Source: Cellulomonas sp. NTE-D12
Lineage (GTDB): Bacteria; Actinomycetota; Actinomycetes; Actinomycetales; Cellulomonadaceae
Assembly (NCBI RefSeq): GCF_027923705.1
Contig: NZ_AP026442.1
Location: 3,596,001 to 3,660,000 of the forward strand
Reading direction: 5' to 3'
Length of the DNA: 64,000 nucleotides
Part shown: one piece after another, positions 53,704 to 62,640 of the stretch
Layout: each line of letters starts with the position of its first letter
Numbering within the stretch: the stretch's first letter is position 1
Program-made: the position numbers and the translations under genes
Notes under the pieces: model-generated
The model's input: only the letters and a program-made list of their open reading frames with translations
What the model was told of the DNA's origin: nothing
Database searches by the model: none

Positions 53704-54573
53704 TCAGAGGAGCCCGACCGCTCGGTAGGTGAGGACGGTCGACGCGACGAGCAGGACGCCGACCACCACCGGGGCCGCCACGGCGACCAGCCGGCGCCGC
53801 GGTGCCGGCGCGTGGGCGTACGCCGCACCGAGCAGCAGCCCGACGACGAGCCCGCCGACGTGCGCCTGCCACGCGATCCCCAGCCCCGGCACGAACCCGA
53901 TCACCAGGTTCACCACGATCACGCCGAGGATGCCCCGGGCGTCGGCACCCACCCGGCGCAGCACCACGAGGATCGCGCCGAACAGCCCGAACACCGCACC
54001 GGACGCCCCGACGATCGCCACGTTCCAGCTGTGCGTCACGGGCGCGAGCAGCACCGCACCCACCGACCCGCCCACCGCCGCCATCAGGTACAACGTCAGG
54101 TACCGGGCCCGGCCGAGCAGCTGCTCGAGCAGCGGTCCGACCGTCCACAGCGCCACCATGTTGAACACGATGTGCAGGAAGCTCGCCGGTGAGTGCAGGA
54201 ACGCCGCGGTGAGGAACCGGTACGGCTGCACCGATCCCACCACCGGGCTGAACGCCCACCGCGACGTCCACGTCGGCGTCGTCAGCTGCAGCAGGTAGCT
54301 GAGCGCGTTCAGCCCGATCAGGGTGAAGGTGACCAGCGGACGTCCGTCCCGCACCCGACCCCCGAGCGCCGTCCGGCGCGCCGGCACCGCGCGGTTCGCC
54401 TCCGCGACGCAGTCCACGCAGTGCACCCCGACCGCCGCCGGCCGCTGGCACTCCGGGCACACGGGGCGTCCGCAGCGCTGGCAGCGCACGTAGCTGATCC
54501 GGTCGGGGTGCCGCGGGCACACCGGGGGCGCCGCGGTACCGGCACCCAGAGGGTCGGGAGTGGTGATGGTCAG
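53704..54573 (-). CDS. Rhomboid-family intramembrane serine protease
   Basis: A protein of about 289 aa. It opens with a Cys-rich zinc-binding region (CPRHPDRISYVRCQRCGRPV, CPECQRPAAVGVHCVDC), then six or seven membrane segments. The catalytic Ser is in GASGAVFG (about 191), His in HVGGLVVG (about 238), and the conserved Asn is in HIVFNM (about 138). No ATG or GTG lies near the expected start. A CTG at 54573 overlaps the cyclophilin stop (CTGA) and would complete the N-terminus; GTG 54522 would begin right at the first Cys. Substrates are unknown. Confidence 0.87.
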   Translation of the reverse strand: MTITTPDPLGAGTAAPPVCPRHPDRISYVRCQRCGRPVCPECQRPAAVGVHCVDCVAEANRAVPARRTALGGRVRDGRPLVTFTLIGLNALSYLLQLTTPTWTSRWAFSPVVGSVQPYRFLTAAFLHSPASFLHIVFNMVALWTVGPLLEQLLGRARYLTLYLMAAVGGSVGAVLLAPVTHSWNVAIVGASGAVFGLFGAILVVLRRVGADARGILGVIVVNLVIGFVPGLGIAWQAHVGGLVVGLLLGAAYAHAPAPRRRLVAVAAPVVVGVLLVASTVLTYRAVGLL

Positions 54574-55106
54574 TCCTCGACGGTGATGGAGTCGATCACC
54601 ACGTCCTGCACGGGACGGTCGCCCGGGCGGGTCGGGGTGGTCGCGATGGCGTCGACCACGGCCTTGCTCGCGTCGTCGGCCACCTTGCCGAAGATCGTGT
54701 GCTTGCCGTTGAGCCACGGGGTGGCCGCCACCGAGATGAAGAACTGGGAGCCGTTGGTGCCGCCCATCTTCCCGGTGACCGGGTCGAGGCGCTTGCCGGC
54801 GTTGGCCATGGCCAGCACGTACGGCTCGGAGAACGTCAGCTCGGGGTGGATCTCGTCGTCGAAGTTGTAGCCCGGGCCGCCGCGGCCGGTGCCCTGGGGG
54901 TCACCGCCCTGGATCATGAAGCCCGGGATGACGCGGTGGAAGATCACGCCCTTGTACAGGGGGTCGGTGCGCGTGGCGCCGCTCGGGTCCGTCCACTCCT
55001 GGGAACCGGTGGACAGCCCGGTGAAGTTCGCCACGGTGCGCGGTGCGTGGTTGGGGAACAGCTCGACACGGATGTCGCCGGCGGTCGTGTGCAGGGTCGC
55101 AAACAT
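54570..55106 (-). CDS. ppiA: Cyclophilin-type peptidyl-prolyl cis-trans isomerase
   Basis: A 178-aa cytoplasmic cyclophilin without signal peptide. Catalytic-core stretches are FHRVIPGFMIQGGDPQGTGR with the Arg of the active site, VLAMANAGKRLDPVTGKMGG, TNGSQFFISVAATPWLNGKH and TIFGKVADD. It accelerates proline isomerisation in protein folding. It is commonly encoded next to the rhomboid and crgA genes in actinobacteria. Confidence 0.95.
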   Translation of the reverse strand: MFATLHTTAGDIRVELFPNHAPRTVANFTGLSTGSQEWTDPSGATRTDPLYKGVIFHRVIPGFMIQGGDPQGTGRGGPGYNFDDEIHPELTFSEPYVLAMANAGKRLDPVTGKMGGTNGSQFFISVAATPWLNGKHTIFGKVADDASKAVVDAIATTPTRPGDRPVQDVVIDSITVED

Positions 55107-55206
55107 GACCTCAGTCTCGCACGGAGCCCTCCTGCGCAGCGGGGCCCGCGGTGGCAGAGTGGGAGGTCACAGCCTCGAGACCAGCAACGACGTCCGGGAG
55201 TGGCAG

Positions 55207-56031
55207 ATGACGAAGCACAGCAAGCTCGACGTTGACCCCGACAAGCTGAAGGAGCAGGCAGCCGACCTCGGCGCCACGCTGACGGGCGCCGCCGTGCATG
55301 CCAAGGAGTGGACGACACCTCGGGTGGAGGCCTTCATCGACTGGCTGCTTCCCCGCCTCGAGAACGCCTACAACGAGAGCGTCAAGGCCGCGGCCCCGCG
55401 GGTGGAGAAGGCGGCCGAGAAGGCGGGTCCGGCGATCGACACCGCGCACGACAAGCTGGTGGACGAGCTGATCCCGCGCCTGGTCACCGCCCTGAACGAG
55501 GCGGCGGAGAAGGCGGGCGCGGCGGCGGTCAAGGCTGCCGACACCGCGGCGGAGGTCGCCAAGGCGAACGCGGCCGAGCTGAAGAAGCAGGTCCACGTGG
55601 CCCCGCCGAAGAAGTCGCACAAGGGTCTGAGCACGTTCATGGTGGTCGGCCTGCTCGTCGGTGCCGGCGCGGCCGGTGCGGCCTGGTTCCGGTCCCGCTC
55701 GACGGTGGACCCCTGGGCCGAGCCGTGGGAGCCGACCGACCCGACCGGTGGCACCGGGGCGGACGCGCTGCACACCCACACGCACGACGTGCGCGCGTCG
55801 GTGACCGATGCGGTGGGCGACGCGGCCGATGCCGTGGGCGAGGTGGCCGGTTCGGCCGTCGCGAAGAGCCGGGAGGCGACGCGCAAGGCGGCCGAGAAGC
55901 TCGACGAGGCCCGCGCCTCTGCCGAGGAGGCGGCCAAGAAGGTCACCCGGCGCACGGCCAACAAGGCGGAGGACGTCGCGGACGCGACCGAGGACGCCGT
56001 GGAGAAGGACAACCCTTCGGGCGACATCTGA
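55207..56031 (+). CDS. Helical single-pass membrane protein
   Basis: A 274-aa protein rich in Ala, Lys and Glu. Residues 1-135 form long amphipathic helices (AAPRVEKAAEKAGPAIDTAH, EAAEKAGAAAVKAADTAAEV), like apolipoprotein/LEA-type coils. A membrane segment follows at about 140-158 (LSTFMVVGLLVGAGAAGAAW). The C-terminal half is again helical and charged (SREATRKAAEKLDEARASAE). GGGAG precedes the ATG. Similar proteins of unknown function are found near crgA in actinobacteria (DUF5324-like). Envelope association is inferred. Confidence 0.82.
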   Translation: MTKHSKLDVDPDKLKEQAADLGATLTGAAVHAKEWTTPRVEAFIDWLLPRLENAYNESVKAAAPRVEKAAEKAGPAIDTAHDKLVDELIPRLVTALNEAAEKAGAAAVKAADTAAEVAKANAAELKKQVHVAPPKKSHKGLSTFMVVGLLVGAGAAGAAWFRSRSTVDPWAEPWEPTDPTGGTGADALHTHTHDVRASVTDAVGDAADAVGEVAGSAVAKSREATRKAAEKLDEARASAEEAAKKVTRRTANKAEDVADATEDAVEKDNPSGDI

Positions 56032-56199
56032 TCGGTCGCCGCACGGGCGGCAGCACGTCGAGCGGCGGGGTCCCGGGTGCCCGGGGCCCCGCCGTCGTCG
56101 TGCCGGCGTCCCCGGACTGGCCACGCACCACCCCTGGGCCGCACGGCCTCCCCGCGAATGCGGTTGACCTGCGCGCGCAGCGGCGGCGACCCTCGACCG

Positions 56200-56862
56200 A
56201 TGGACGAGGACCTGACCCAGCTCTGGCCGGTGGCAGGCCTGCGCGTGGTCTCCGGCGACCTCGAGCTGCGCTGGCCGGACGACGAGCTCATGGTGGCCGT
56301 CGCCCACGAGGCCGGACAGGGGATCCACGCACCGGACCTCATGCCGTTCACGTTCCCGTGGTCGCGGGGCACCGCCCAGGCGGTGTCGCGCAACGTGCTG
56401 CAGTACCTGTGGGGTCAGCGGTCGTCGCTGAGCGCCGACTCGTGGTGCCTCGAGCTCGCCGTGCTGGTCGACGGGGTGCCGCTCGGCCTGCAGTCGGCCA
56501 GGTCCAGCCACTTCCCGGTGACCCGGACGGCCGAGACCGGCTCGTGGTTGGGGCAGCGGCACCAGGGCAACGGCGTCGGCACCCGGATGCGCGTCCTGAT
56601 GCTCCACCTGCTGTTCGAGGGGCTCGGTGCCCGGGAGGCCACCAGCGGCGCCTTCCTGGACAACGGTCCCTCGAACGCCGTCTCCACCAAGCTCGGCTAC
56701 GACCGCAACGGTCTGGTCACCGTGGCGCGGGAGGGGGTCGCGGCGCAGCAGTGGCGCTACCGGATGGACCGCGAGCGCTGGGACGCCCGTCCCGGCTGGA
56801 TGCGGCCGGACGTGACGCTGCACGGCGTCGAGCCGGTGCGTGAGCAGCTGGGCATCTCCTGA
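56200..56862 (+). CDS. GNAT-family N-acetyltransferase
   Basis: A 220-aa acetyltransferase of the RimJ/RimL-like GNAT type. It has the early acidic/aromatic region LELRWPDDELMVAVAHEAGQ, LELAVLVDGVPLGLQSARSS, the acetyl-CoA loop TGSWLGQRHQGNGVGTRMRV (Q/R-x-x-G-x-G/A) at about 115-135, and EATSGAFLDNGPSNAVSTKL typical of motif B. It may acetylate a protein N-terminus or a small molecule; no partner gene indicates which. The start at 56200 is the first good ATG, with no clear ribosome site. Confidence 0.87.
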   Translation: MDEDLTQLWPVAGLRVVSGDLELRWPDDELMVAVAHEAGQGIHAPDLMPFTFPWSRGTAQAVSRNVLQYLWGQRSSLSADSWCLELAVLVDGVPLGLQSARSSHFPVTRTAETGSWLGQRHQGNGVGTRMRVLMLHLLFEGLGAREATSGAFLDNGPSNAVSTKLGYDRNGLVTVAREGVAAQQWRYRMDRERWDARPGWMRPDVTLHGVEPVREQLGIS

Positions 56863-56875
56863 CCGTCCTTTTGCC

Positions 56876-56922
56876 ATCTGCGGACATCTGCGTGGACAAC
56901 CCACCAGATGCCGGATGTCCGC
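56876..56922. repeat. Overlapping direct and inverted repeats upstream of 56939
   Basis: CATCTGCG occurs twice in tandem (56876-56883, 56886-56893), and CAGATG follows on the other side. GCGGACATC (56880-56888) is repeated inverted as GATGTCCGC (56914-56922). The nested symmetry lies in the 76-base gap between the acetyltransferase and the next gene and could be a hairpin terminator or an operator. Confidence 0.5.
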
Positions 56923-56938
56923 GCGGTACCGTCTGGCC

Positions 56939-57514
56939 ATGCAGCTGGGAGACCTTCAGGCACGCGTGCGCATCGCGCTGACCAACACGATCGCCAACGA
57001 GTGGACGCTGTTCACCCCGTCGAGCGGCACCAGCAGCGCCTCGGAACGCACCATCGCCTTCCACCTCGGCTGGTACCTGCGGCCGATGATCGAGAACGCC
57101 TGGGACATCGACGCGGAGTACGACCGGTCGGCGATGGCCCTGGAGAAGGCGGTCCGCCTCGAGGACGCGGACTCCGAGGGCCGGCGCATCCCGGACCTGA
57201 TCGTGCACCGCCGTGGCCACCTCGGCCCGGAGGAGAACCTGCTGATCCTCGAGCTGACCGCCGACCACGCGACCCGCGGCTCGACCGCCGGCGACTTCGG
57301 CCGTGCGACGGCCATCCAGCGCCGGTTCGGCTACCGCTACGCGGTGCTGCTGGACCTGCGCCTCGGGCTGGAGGGCGGCCAGCCGACCGTCCAGCCGACG
57401 TGGCACTGGGCCACGCTCGAGGAGGGCCCGGTCACCCGCGAGCCGGAGGACGTGTACCCGGCGGAGGTGCTGGCGGACATCACCGCGCGCGGGGCGGCGT
57501 ACCGCCGCGGCTGA
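56939..57514 (+). CDS. Conserved-looking hypothetical protein
   Basis: A 191-aa soluble protein that I do not recognise. It begins MQLGDLQARVRIALTNTIAN. The middle part RIPDLIVHRRGHLGPEENLL followed by ILELTADH resembles the core of PD-(D/E)xK nuclease-type folds (Asp86 and Glu105), but the Lys of ExK is Thr107. The rest (AIQRRFGYRYAVLLDLRLGL, PTVQPTWHWATLEEG) is alpha/beta-like. It stands alone between the acetyltransferase and the convergent importer operon. The nuclease resemblance is weak and not a functional call. Confidence 0.75.
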   Translation: MQLGDLQARVRIALTNTIANEWTLFTPSSGTSSASERTIAFHLGWYLRPMIENAWDIDAEYDRSAMALEKAVRLEDADSEGRRIPDLIVHRRGHLGPEENLLILELTADHATRGSTAGDFGRATAIQRRFGYRYAVLLDLRLGLEGGQPTVQPTWHWATLEEGPVTREPEDVYPAEVLADITARGAAYRRG

Positions 57515-57531
57515 TCGCCGGACCGCCGGGC

Positions 57532-58578
57532 TCAGTCGGCCCGGCGGTAGTTCAGCAGCCGCTGCATCACCACGACGGTGACCAGGAACGCGCCGCTGAC
57601 CACGTTGTTCCAGGTGGAGTCGAGCTGCAGCTCGCGGATGAACGCGTTGATCGTGCCGAGCAGCAGCACGCCGGCGGCCGTGCCGATCAGCGAGCCGGCA
57701 CCTCCGGTCAGCAGCGTCCCGCCGATCACCACCGCGGCGATCGCCTGCAGCTCGTACCCGGTGGCGATGATCGGGCTGGCGGACACCAGCTGCGCGGCCT
57801 GCAGCATCCCGGCCACGCCCGCGAGCGCCGCCGAGACGACGTAGAGGCTGACCTTGGTGCGGCGCACCTTCAGCCCCATCAGCACGGCGGCGTCCTCGCC
57901 ACCGCCGATCGCCAGGGTGGTCAGGCCGAACGGTGTCCGCTCGAGCACCACGTGGAACACCACGTACAGCGCGATCGCGATCAGCACCGGGTAGCCGATC
58001 GTCAGGAACACCCCGGTGCCCAGGTGCGCGAAGAACGAGTCGCTCGGCACCGAGTACGTCCGGGCCCCCGCGCCGGTCAGCTGGTACACCAGCCCGCGGA
58101 CGCCGAACAGCGTCGCCAGGGTGACGATGAACGGAGCCATCCCGGCGTAGCCGATCAGCATGCCGTTGATCAGGCCGATCAACCCGCACGCGAGAATCGT
58201 CGCCAGCACGGCGGCGACCGGTCCCGCCTGGTTGCTCACGTACACGCCGACCACGCCGCCGAGGGCGAAGACGGAGCCGACCGACAGGTCGATGCCACCG
58301 GTGATGATCACCAGGGTCATGCCGATGGCGACGATCCCGATGTACGAGTTGCCCAGGACCGTGTTCCGCAGGTTGTCCAGCGTGTGGAAGCTCGGCCAGA
58401 GGACCGAGCCGACCAGCACCAGCAGCGCCAGCGCGGCGAAGGCCGCCACCCCGTTGCGCTGCAGCGCCGCCGCGACGCGGGACCCGGTGGCGGCGACGGG
58501 TTCCACGGGGCGCGCCGCCAGGCCGGTGCCGGCGGTGGCCGGGCCGTCCGGGACGCCCGTCGGTGCGGTGGTGCTCAT
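57532..58578 (-). CDS. yjfF: Sugar ABC transporter permease, YjfF-like
   Basis: A 348-aa RbsC-superfamily permease with about ten membrane segments. GMTLVIITGGIDLSVGSVFA and IAAVVIGGTLLTGGAGSLIG are the family signatures. It is the second of two unlike permeases in a four-gene importer of the YtfQRT-YjfF (galactofuranose) type. Its ATG overlaps the stop of the partner permease (ATGA). The N-terminal 35 residues are a polar, variable tail. Confidence 0.9.
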   Translation of the reverse strand: MSTTAPTGVPDGPATAGTGLAARPVEPVAATGSRVAAALQRNGVAAFAALALLVLVGSVLWPSFHTLDNLRNTVLGNSYIGIVAIGMTLVIITGGIDLSVGSVFALGGVVGVYVSNQAGPVAAVLATILACGLIGLINGMLIGYAGMAPFIVTLATLFGVRGLVYQLTGAGARTYSVPSDSFFAHLGTGVFLTIGYPVLIAIALYVVFHVVLERTPFGLTTLAIGGGEDAAVLMGLKVRRTKVSLYVVSAALAGVAGMLQAAQLVSASPIIATGYELQAIAAVVIGGTLLTGGAGSLIGTAAGVLLLGTINAFIRELQLDSTWNNVVSGAFLVTVVVMQRLLNYRRAD

Positions 58579-59552
58579 GCGCGTGCCCTCACTCGCTGGA
58601 TGTAGACGGCGCCGACGATCACGACGGCGGTGACCATCTGGGACACCGCGTCCGTCGCCGAGTGGAAGATCAGCGTGCTGCGCAGCAGCTGCATGAGGAT
58701 CGCGGCGGCCACGGTGCCGACCACCCGCACCCGTCCGCCGGTGAGCGGTGTCCCGCCGACCACGACGGCGGTGATGGCGAACAGCTCGTAGTTCAGGCCG
58801 CTGGACAGGGCGTTCGCGGACGTGATCGACGCGGTGTCCATCACCCCCGCCCACGCGGCCAGCACCCCGCTGAGCACGTAGACGCCGATCAGCGTGCGCC
58901 GCACGGGCACCCCCGACAGGTACGACGCCCGGGCGTTGTCCCCGACGGCGAGCAGCTGGCGGCCGAAGTTGGTCCGCCGGACGGTGAACGCCACCAGGCC
59001 GACGGCGACCAACGCCGCGATGATCAGGCCGTTCACCCCGAGCACGTGGCCGGAGGAGATCCCGAGGATCACCTTGTCGTGGATGCTCGGGTTCTTCCCG
59101 GCGAGGAGCAGCTGCGCAAGGCTCCGGCCGGCGAACAGGAACGCCAGGGTCGCGACGATCGGCTGGATCCCGACGACGCCGACCAGGAACCCGTTCAGCA
59201 CCCCGACGAGCCCGCCGATCACCAGCGCCAGCGCGATCGCCCCGACCCCCGGGACGCCGCTGAACTGCACGAGCAGCGCACCGGACAGGGCCATCACGGC
59301 GCCGACGGACAGGTCGATCCCGGCGGTGCCGATCACCATCGCCATCCCGAGGGCGACCACGACGATCCGGGTGCAGAGCACCAGCTGCACGTCCAGGTTG
59401 TCCCAGGTGATGAAGCGTGGGGTGAACAGCACGTTGTAGACGACGATCAGCACCAGGGCGACGTAGACGCCGTTGTCCCTGGTCCAGCGCAGCACGGTGG
59501 CGCGGTCGGCCTTCGCCGCCGTCCCGGCGACCGCGGTGGACAGGTTAGTCAC
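58575..59552 (-). CDS. ytfT: Sugar ABC transporter permease, YtfT-like
   Basis: A 325-aa permease with RbsC-type signatures GMAMVIGTAGIDLSVGAVMA and FAITAVVVGGTPLTGGRVRV. It pairs with the YjfF-like permease as a heterodimer. It starts with GTG at 59552, inside the last codons of the ATPase gene (8-base overlap), and ends overlapping the next start. Confidence 0.9.
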   Translation of the reverse strand: MTNLSTAVAGTAAKADRATVLRWTRDNGVYVALVLIVVYNVLFTPRFITWDNLDVQLVLCTRIVVVALGMAMVIGTAGIDLSVGAVMALSGALLVQFSGVPGVGAIALALVIGGLVGVLNGFLVGVVGIQPIVATLAFLFAGRSLAQLLLAGKNPSIHDKVILGISSGHVLGVNGLIIAALVAVGLVAFTVRRTNFGRQLLAVGDNARASYLSGVPVRRTLIGVYVLSGVLAAWAGVMDTASITSANALSSGLNYELFAITAVVVGGTPLTGGRVRVVGTVAAAILMQLLRSTLIFHSATDAVSQMVTAVVIVGAVYIQRVRARA

Positions 59553-61101
59553 GGGTGGGGTCCTCCTCCGGGGACGGGACTGCGGCGATCGCCTGCACCA
59601 GGTCGTGCTCGCTGATGTCGTCGCCGTCGAGCACCGCGACGACGGCCCCGTCCTTGAGCACCACGATCCGGTCGCTCTCGTCGACCAGCTCCTCGGTCTC
59701 GGACGAGATCAGCAGCACCGCGAGGCCTTCGGCGGCGAGCTCGTCGATCGTCTGACGCACCTCGAACTTCGTCCCGACGTCGATGCCCCGGGTCGGCTCG
59801 TCGAGCACCAGCACGCGCGGGCTCAGGCACAGCCACCGCGCGAGCATCACCTTCTGCTGGTTGCCCCCCGACAACGTGCTGACCTTCTGGCCGGGTCCGG
59901 TGGCGCGGATGTGCAGCCGTGCCATGAAGTGCTCGACGAGCTGGTCGATCCGCTTGTCGGACACCAGGCCGAGGCGGGACATGCGCGGCAGCGCCGCGAT
60001 GGCGATGTTGTCGCGGATGGACAGGTTCGGCAGGATCCCCTCGAGCTTGCGGTCCTCCGGCAGCAGCGCGACGCCGGCCTCGATCGCCGCTCCCGGCGAT
60101 CCGGTGCGGATGGGCTTGCCCTCCACGAGCACGGCGCCGGAGTCGAGCTCCTGCGCCCCGAGCACGGCCATCCCGGTCTCGCTGCGGCCGGCGCCCAGCA
60201 GTCCGCCGAGCCCGACGACCTCTCCGCGGTGCACCTCGAGCGAGACGTCGTGCAGGCGGTTGCGGCGGGTGAGGCCGCGCAGCTCCAGCACCGGTGGGCC
60301 GGCGACGATGCGGTCGCCACCGCCCGGCGCCGAGCGGTGCAGCGCCGTCTGCAGCTCCCGGCCGAGCATCGTCGCGACCAGCTGAACCCGCGGCAGCTCC
60401 GCCATCGGCCCGGTGTGCACCAGGCGGCCGTCGCGCAGCACGGACACCGTGTCGCAGATCCGGTACAGCTCGTCCAGCCGGTGGCTGACGTAGACGATCG
60501 CCACGCCCTCCGACCGCAGCCGCCGGATGATCCCGAACAGCGTCTCCACCTCGCGGGACTCCAACGAGGAGGTGGGCTCGTCCATGATCACGACGTTCGC
60601 GTGCAGCGCGACCGCCCGGGCCACCGAGATCATCTGCTGCGTGCCCAGGCCCAGGGTGTTCAGGGGCACGTCGACGTCGGCGCGGATCTGGTAGTCGTCG
60701 AGCAGGGCGTTCGCCTCGCGCCGCATCCGGGCGAAGTCGACGAGCCGCAACCGGGTGCGCGGCTCGCGGCCCAGGTACAGGTTGCGGGCCGCGCTCTGCA
60801 TCGGCACCAGGTCCAGCTCCTGGTAGATGGTGCTGATGCCGGCCGCCTGCGCCGCCCGCGGGTCCGCGAACGTCACCGGCTCGCCGCGGTGCCGCAGCTC
60901 GCCGCTGTCGCACTGGTACACGCCGGTGAGGATCTTGATCAGCGTCGACTTGCCGGCACCGTTCTCGCCGACCAGCGCGTGCACCTCGCCGGCGCGCACC
61001 GTGATGCTGACGTCGCTGAGTGCCTTGACGCCCGGGAAGGACTTGCTCACGCCCCGGGCCTCCAGCACGGGGGGCGCCCCGGCCGTGGTGAGCTCCGCCA
61101 T
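59545..61101 (-). CDS. ytfR: Sugar ABC transporter ATPase, YtfR-like (two NBDs)
   Basis: A 518-aa double ATPase. Domain 1 has Walker A GENGAGKST (about 45) and Walker B NVVIMDEPTSSLE. Domain 2 has GLLGAGRSETG, LSGGNQQKV and VLVLDEPTRGIDVG. The longer frame upstream of 61101 overlaps the binding-protein gene and is rejected. It energises uptake through the two permeases encoded downstream; a 101-base gap separates it from the binding-protein gene. Confidence 0.93.
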   Translation of the reverse strand: MAELTTAGAPPVLEARGVSKSFPGVKALSDVSITVRAGEVHALVGENGAGKSTLIKILTGVYQCDSGELRHRGEPVTFADPRAAQAAGISTIYQELDLVPMQSAARNLYLGREPRTRLRLVDFARMRREANALLDDYQIRADVDVPLNTLGLGTQQMISVARAVALHANVVIMDEPTSSLESREVETLFGIIRRLRSEGVAIVYVSHRLDELYRICDTVSVLRDGRLVHTGPMAELPRVQLVATMLGRELQTALHRSAPGGGDRIVAGPPVLELRGLTRRNRLHDVSLEVHRGEVVGLGGLLGAGRSETGMAVLGAQELDSGAVLVEGKPIRTGSPGAAIEAGVALLPEDRKLEGILPNLSIRDNIAIAALPRMSRLGLVSDKRIDQLVEHFMARLHIRATGPGQKVSTLSGGNQQKVMLARWLCLSPRVLVLDEPTRGIDVGTKFEVRQTIDELAAEGLAVLLISSETEELVDESDRIVVLKDGAVVAVLDGDDISEHDLVQAIAAVPSPEEDPTRD

Positions 61102-61202
61102 CGAGTGCTCTCCCTGGTTGTGCTGGGTGTGGACATCCTGCACCCGCCGCCGTCCGGGCCGACGGCGCCGGGCGGGCGGCGGGGGCAGGTGGGTCGCTCG
61201 GG

Positions 61203-62279
61203 TCAGAACGACTTGGAGAGGTTCGCCGAGGCGTTGTCCGGCGTGTACTCGTTGTCCGAGATGATGATCTTGGCGGGCACCGGGGTGTCGTTCTCGAAGT
61301 CGGCGAGCGCCTTGAAGGCGAGCGGGCCGAACCGCGGGTTGGACTCGATCACGCCGTTGTACTTGCCGTCCACCAGCAGCTGCACGGCGTCGTGCGTGCC
61401 GTCGACCGAGACGATCTTGATGTCCTTGCCGGGCGTCTTTCCGGCGGCGGCGATCGCGGTCTCGGCGCCGATGCCCATCTCGTCGTTCTCGGCGTACACG
61501 GCCGTGATGTCCGGGTGCGCCTGCAGCAGCGAGGCCATCACCGTCTGACCGTCGGTCCGCGCGAAGTTCGCCGTCTGCTGTGCGACGACCTGGATGCCGG
61601 GCGCCGTCTTGATCTCGTCGACGAACCCGCTGGTCCGGTCGGTGGTCACGCCGTTGCCCGACGAGCCGAGCAGGATGGCGACCTTGCCGGTGCCACCGGT
61701 CTGCTTGATCATCGCGTCGGCCGCGCGCTTGCCCTGGGACACGAAGTCGGAGCCGATGAAGGTCAGGTAGTCGGTGCAGGCCTTGGAGTTGACCAGGCGG
61801 TCGACGGTGACCACGGGGATCTTCTTGGCACGGGCCGCGTCGAACGCCGGCTGCAGGCCGTCCGAGTTCAGCGGCGCCACGATCAGCAGCTGCACGCCCT
61901 GGTTGATCATCCCCTGGATGTCCGTCACCTGCTTGGCGATCTCGCTGTTCGCGTTCGTCTTGATCAGCGTGGCGCCCTGGGCGGCCGCCTCGTCCACCAT
62001 CGACTTGGTCTCCGCGATGCGGAACGCGGCGGTCTCCGGCTCCGACTGGGAGAAGCCGACCTTGGCGCCCTTGAGGCTGATCTTCGGGTAGCCGAGGGCG
62101 CTCGCCGTGCAGCCGTCGCCCGACGCCGCGCCGGACGAGGCGACGGTCGGGTTGGCGGCAGCGGCGGCCGTCCCTCCGGAGGTGGATCCGGCGGACGACG
62201 ACGAGCATCCGGCGGCGGCGAGGCCGACCGCCAGCGCGAGGGCGGTGACGGTCGTGCGCCGCGAGGTCTTCATCGACAT
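61203..62279 (-). CDS. ytfQ: YtfQ-like sugar-binding lipoprotein
   Basis: A 358-aa lipoprotein with lipobox AAAGC (Cys25). The mature domain follows YtfQ closely: VGFSQSEPETAAFRIAETKS, GVQLLIVAPLNSDGLQPAFD, IPVVTVDRLVNSKACTDYLT, GVTTDRTSGFVDEIKTAPGI and VIESNPRFGPLAFKALADFE. In E. coli the homologue binds galactofuranose; here the ligand may be another furanose or aldose. AAGGAG precedes the ATG by 10 bases. It is the first gene of the importer and divergent from the DeoR gene. Confidence 0.9.
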   Translation of the reverse strand: MSMKTSRRTTVTALALAVGLAAAGCSSSSAGSTSGGTAAAAANPTVASSGAASGDGCTASALGYPKISLKGAKVGFSQSEPETAAFRIAETKSMVDEAAAQGATLIKTNANSEIAKQVTDIQGMINQGVQLLIVAPLNSDGLQPAFDAARAKKIPVVTVDRLVNSKACTDYLTFIGSDFVSQGKRAADAMIKQTGGTGKVAILLGSSGNGVTTDRTSGFVDEIKTAPGIQVVAQQTANFARTDGQTVMASLLQAHPDITAVYAENDEMGIGAETAIAAAGKTPGKDIKIVSVDGTHDAVQLLVDGKYNGVIESNPRFGPLAFKALADFENDTPVPAKIIISDNEYTPDNASANLSKSF

Positions 62280-62640
62280 GGGTGTGTGGCTCCTTGGACG
62301 AGGTGGAACGAGCACCTGCGAGGCGGGCCGGGCCGGACGGCGTCCCCTTCGACGCCCGGCTGGACCCGCGGACGTCCCGCGGTGTCGCACCCTTGCGACG
62401 ACGCCGGCGGAACGTGCGTGTGATCGATATTGACGAAGTTCTGATCGGACCGTCAACAGCCCGTCCATCACGTGATCAAATCGTGACCTGGCTCGTTCGC
62501 TTGCGCCACGTCGGGGGCCACGACCGATCGAGCTCGGAAGCGCCGGAGCACCCGCGAACGCTACCCTTGGCCTGACCAGGCCGCTCGTCCGAGCCTGACG
62601 GTTCATCGTGCGGGTCTGACCTGGAGGGGCAAGGAGGGAC
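62280..62640. promoter_or_regulatory. Divergent control region of importer and DeoR genes
   Basis: 361 bases with a markedly AT-richer centre (62415-62480). It holds the inverted pair TTGACG (62430-62435) / CGTCAA (62451-62456) and the palindrome ATCACGTGAT (62467-62476). Both are candidate operators for the DeoR regulator or a catabolite regulator. No gene is seen. AAGGAGG at 62630-62636 is the DeoR ribosome site. Confidence 0.5.
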
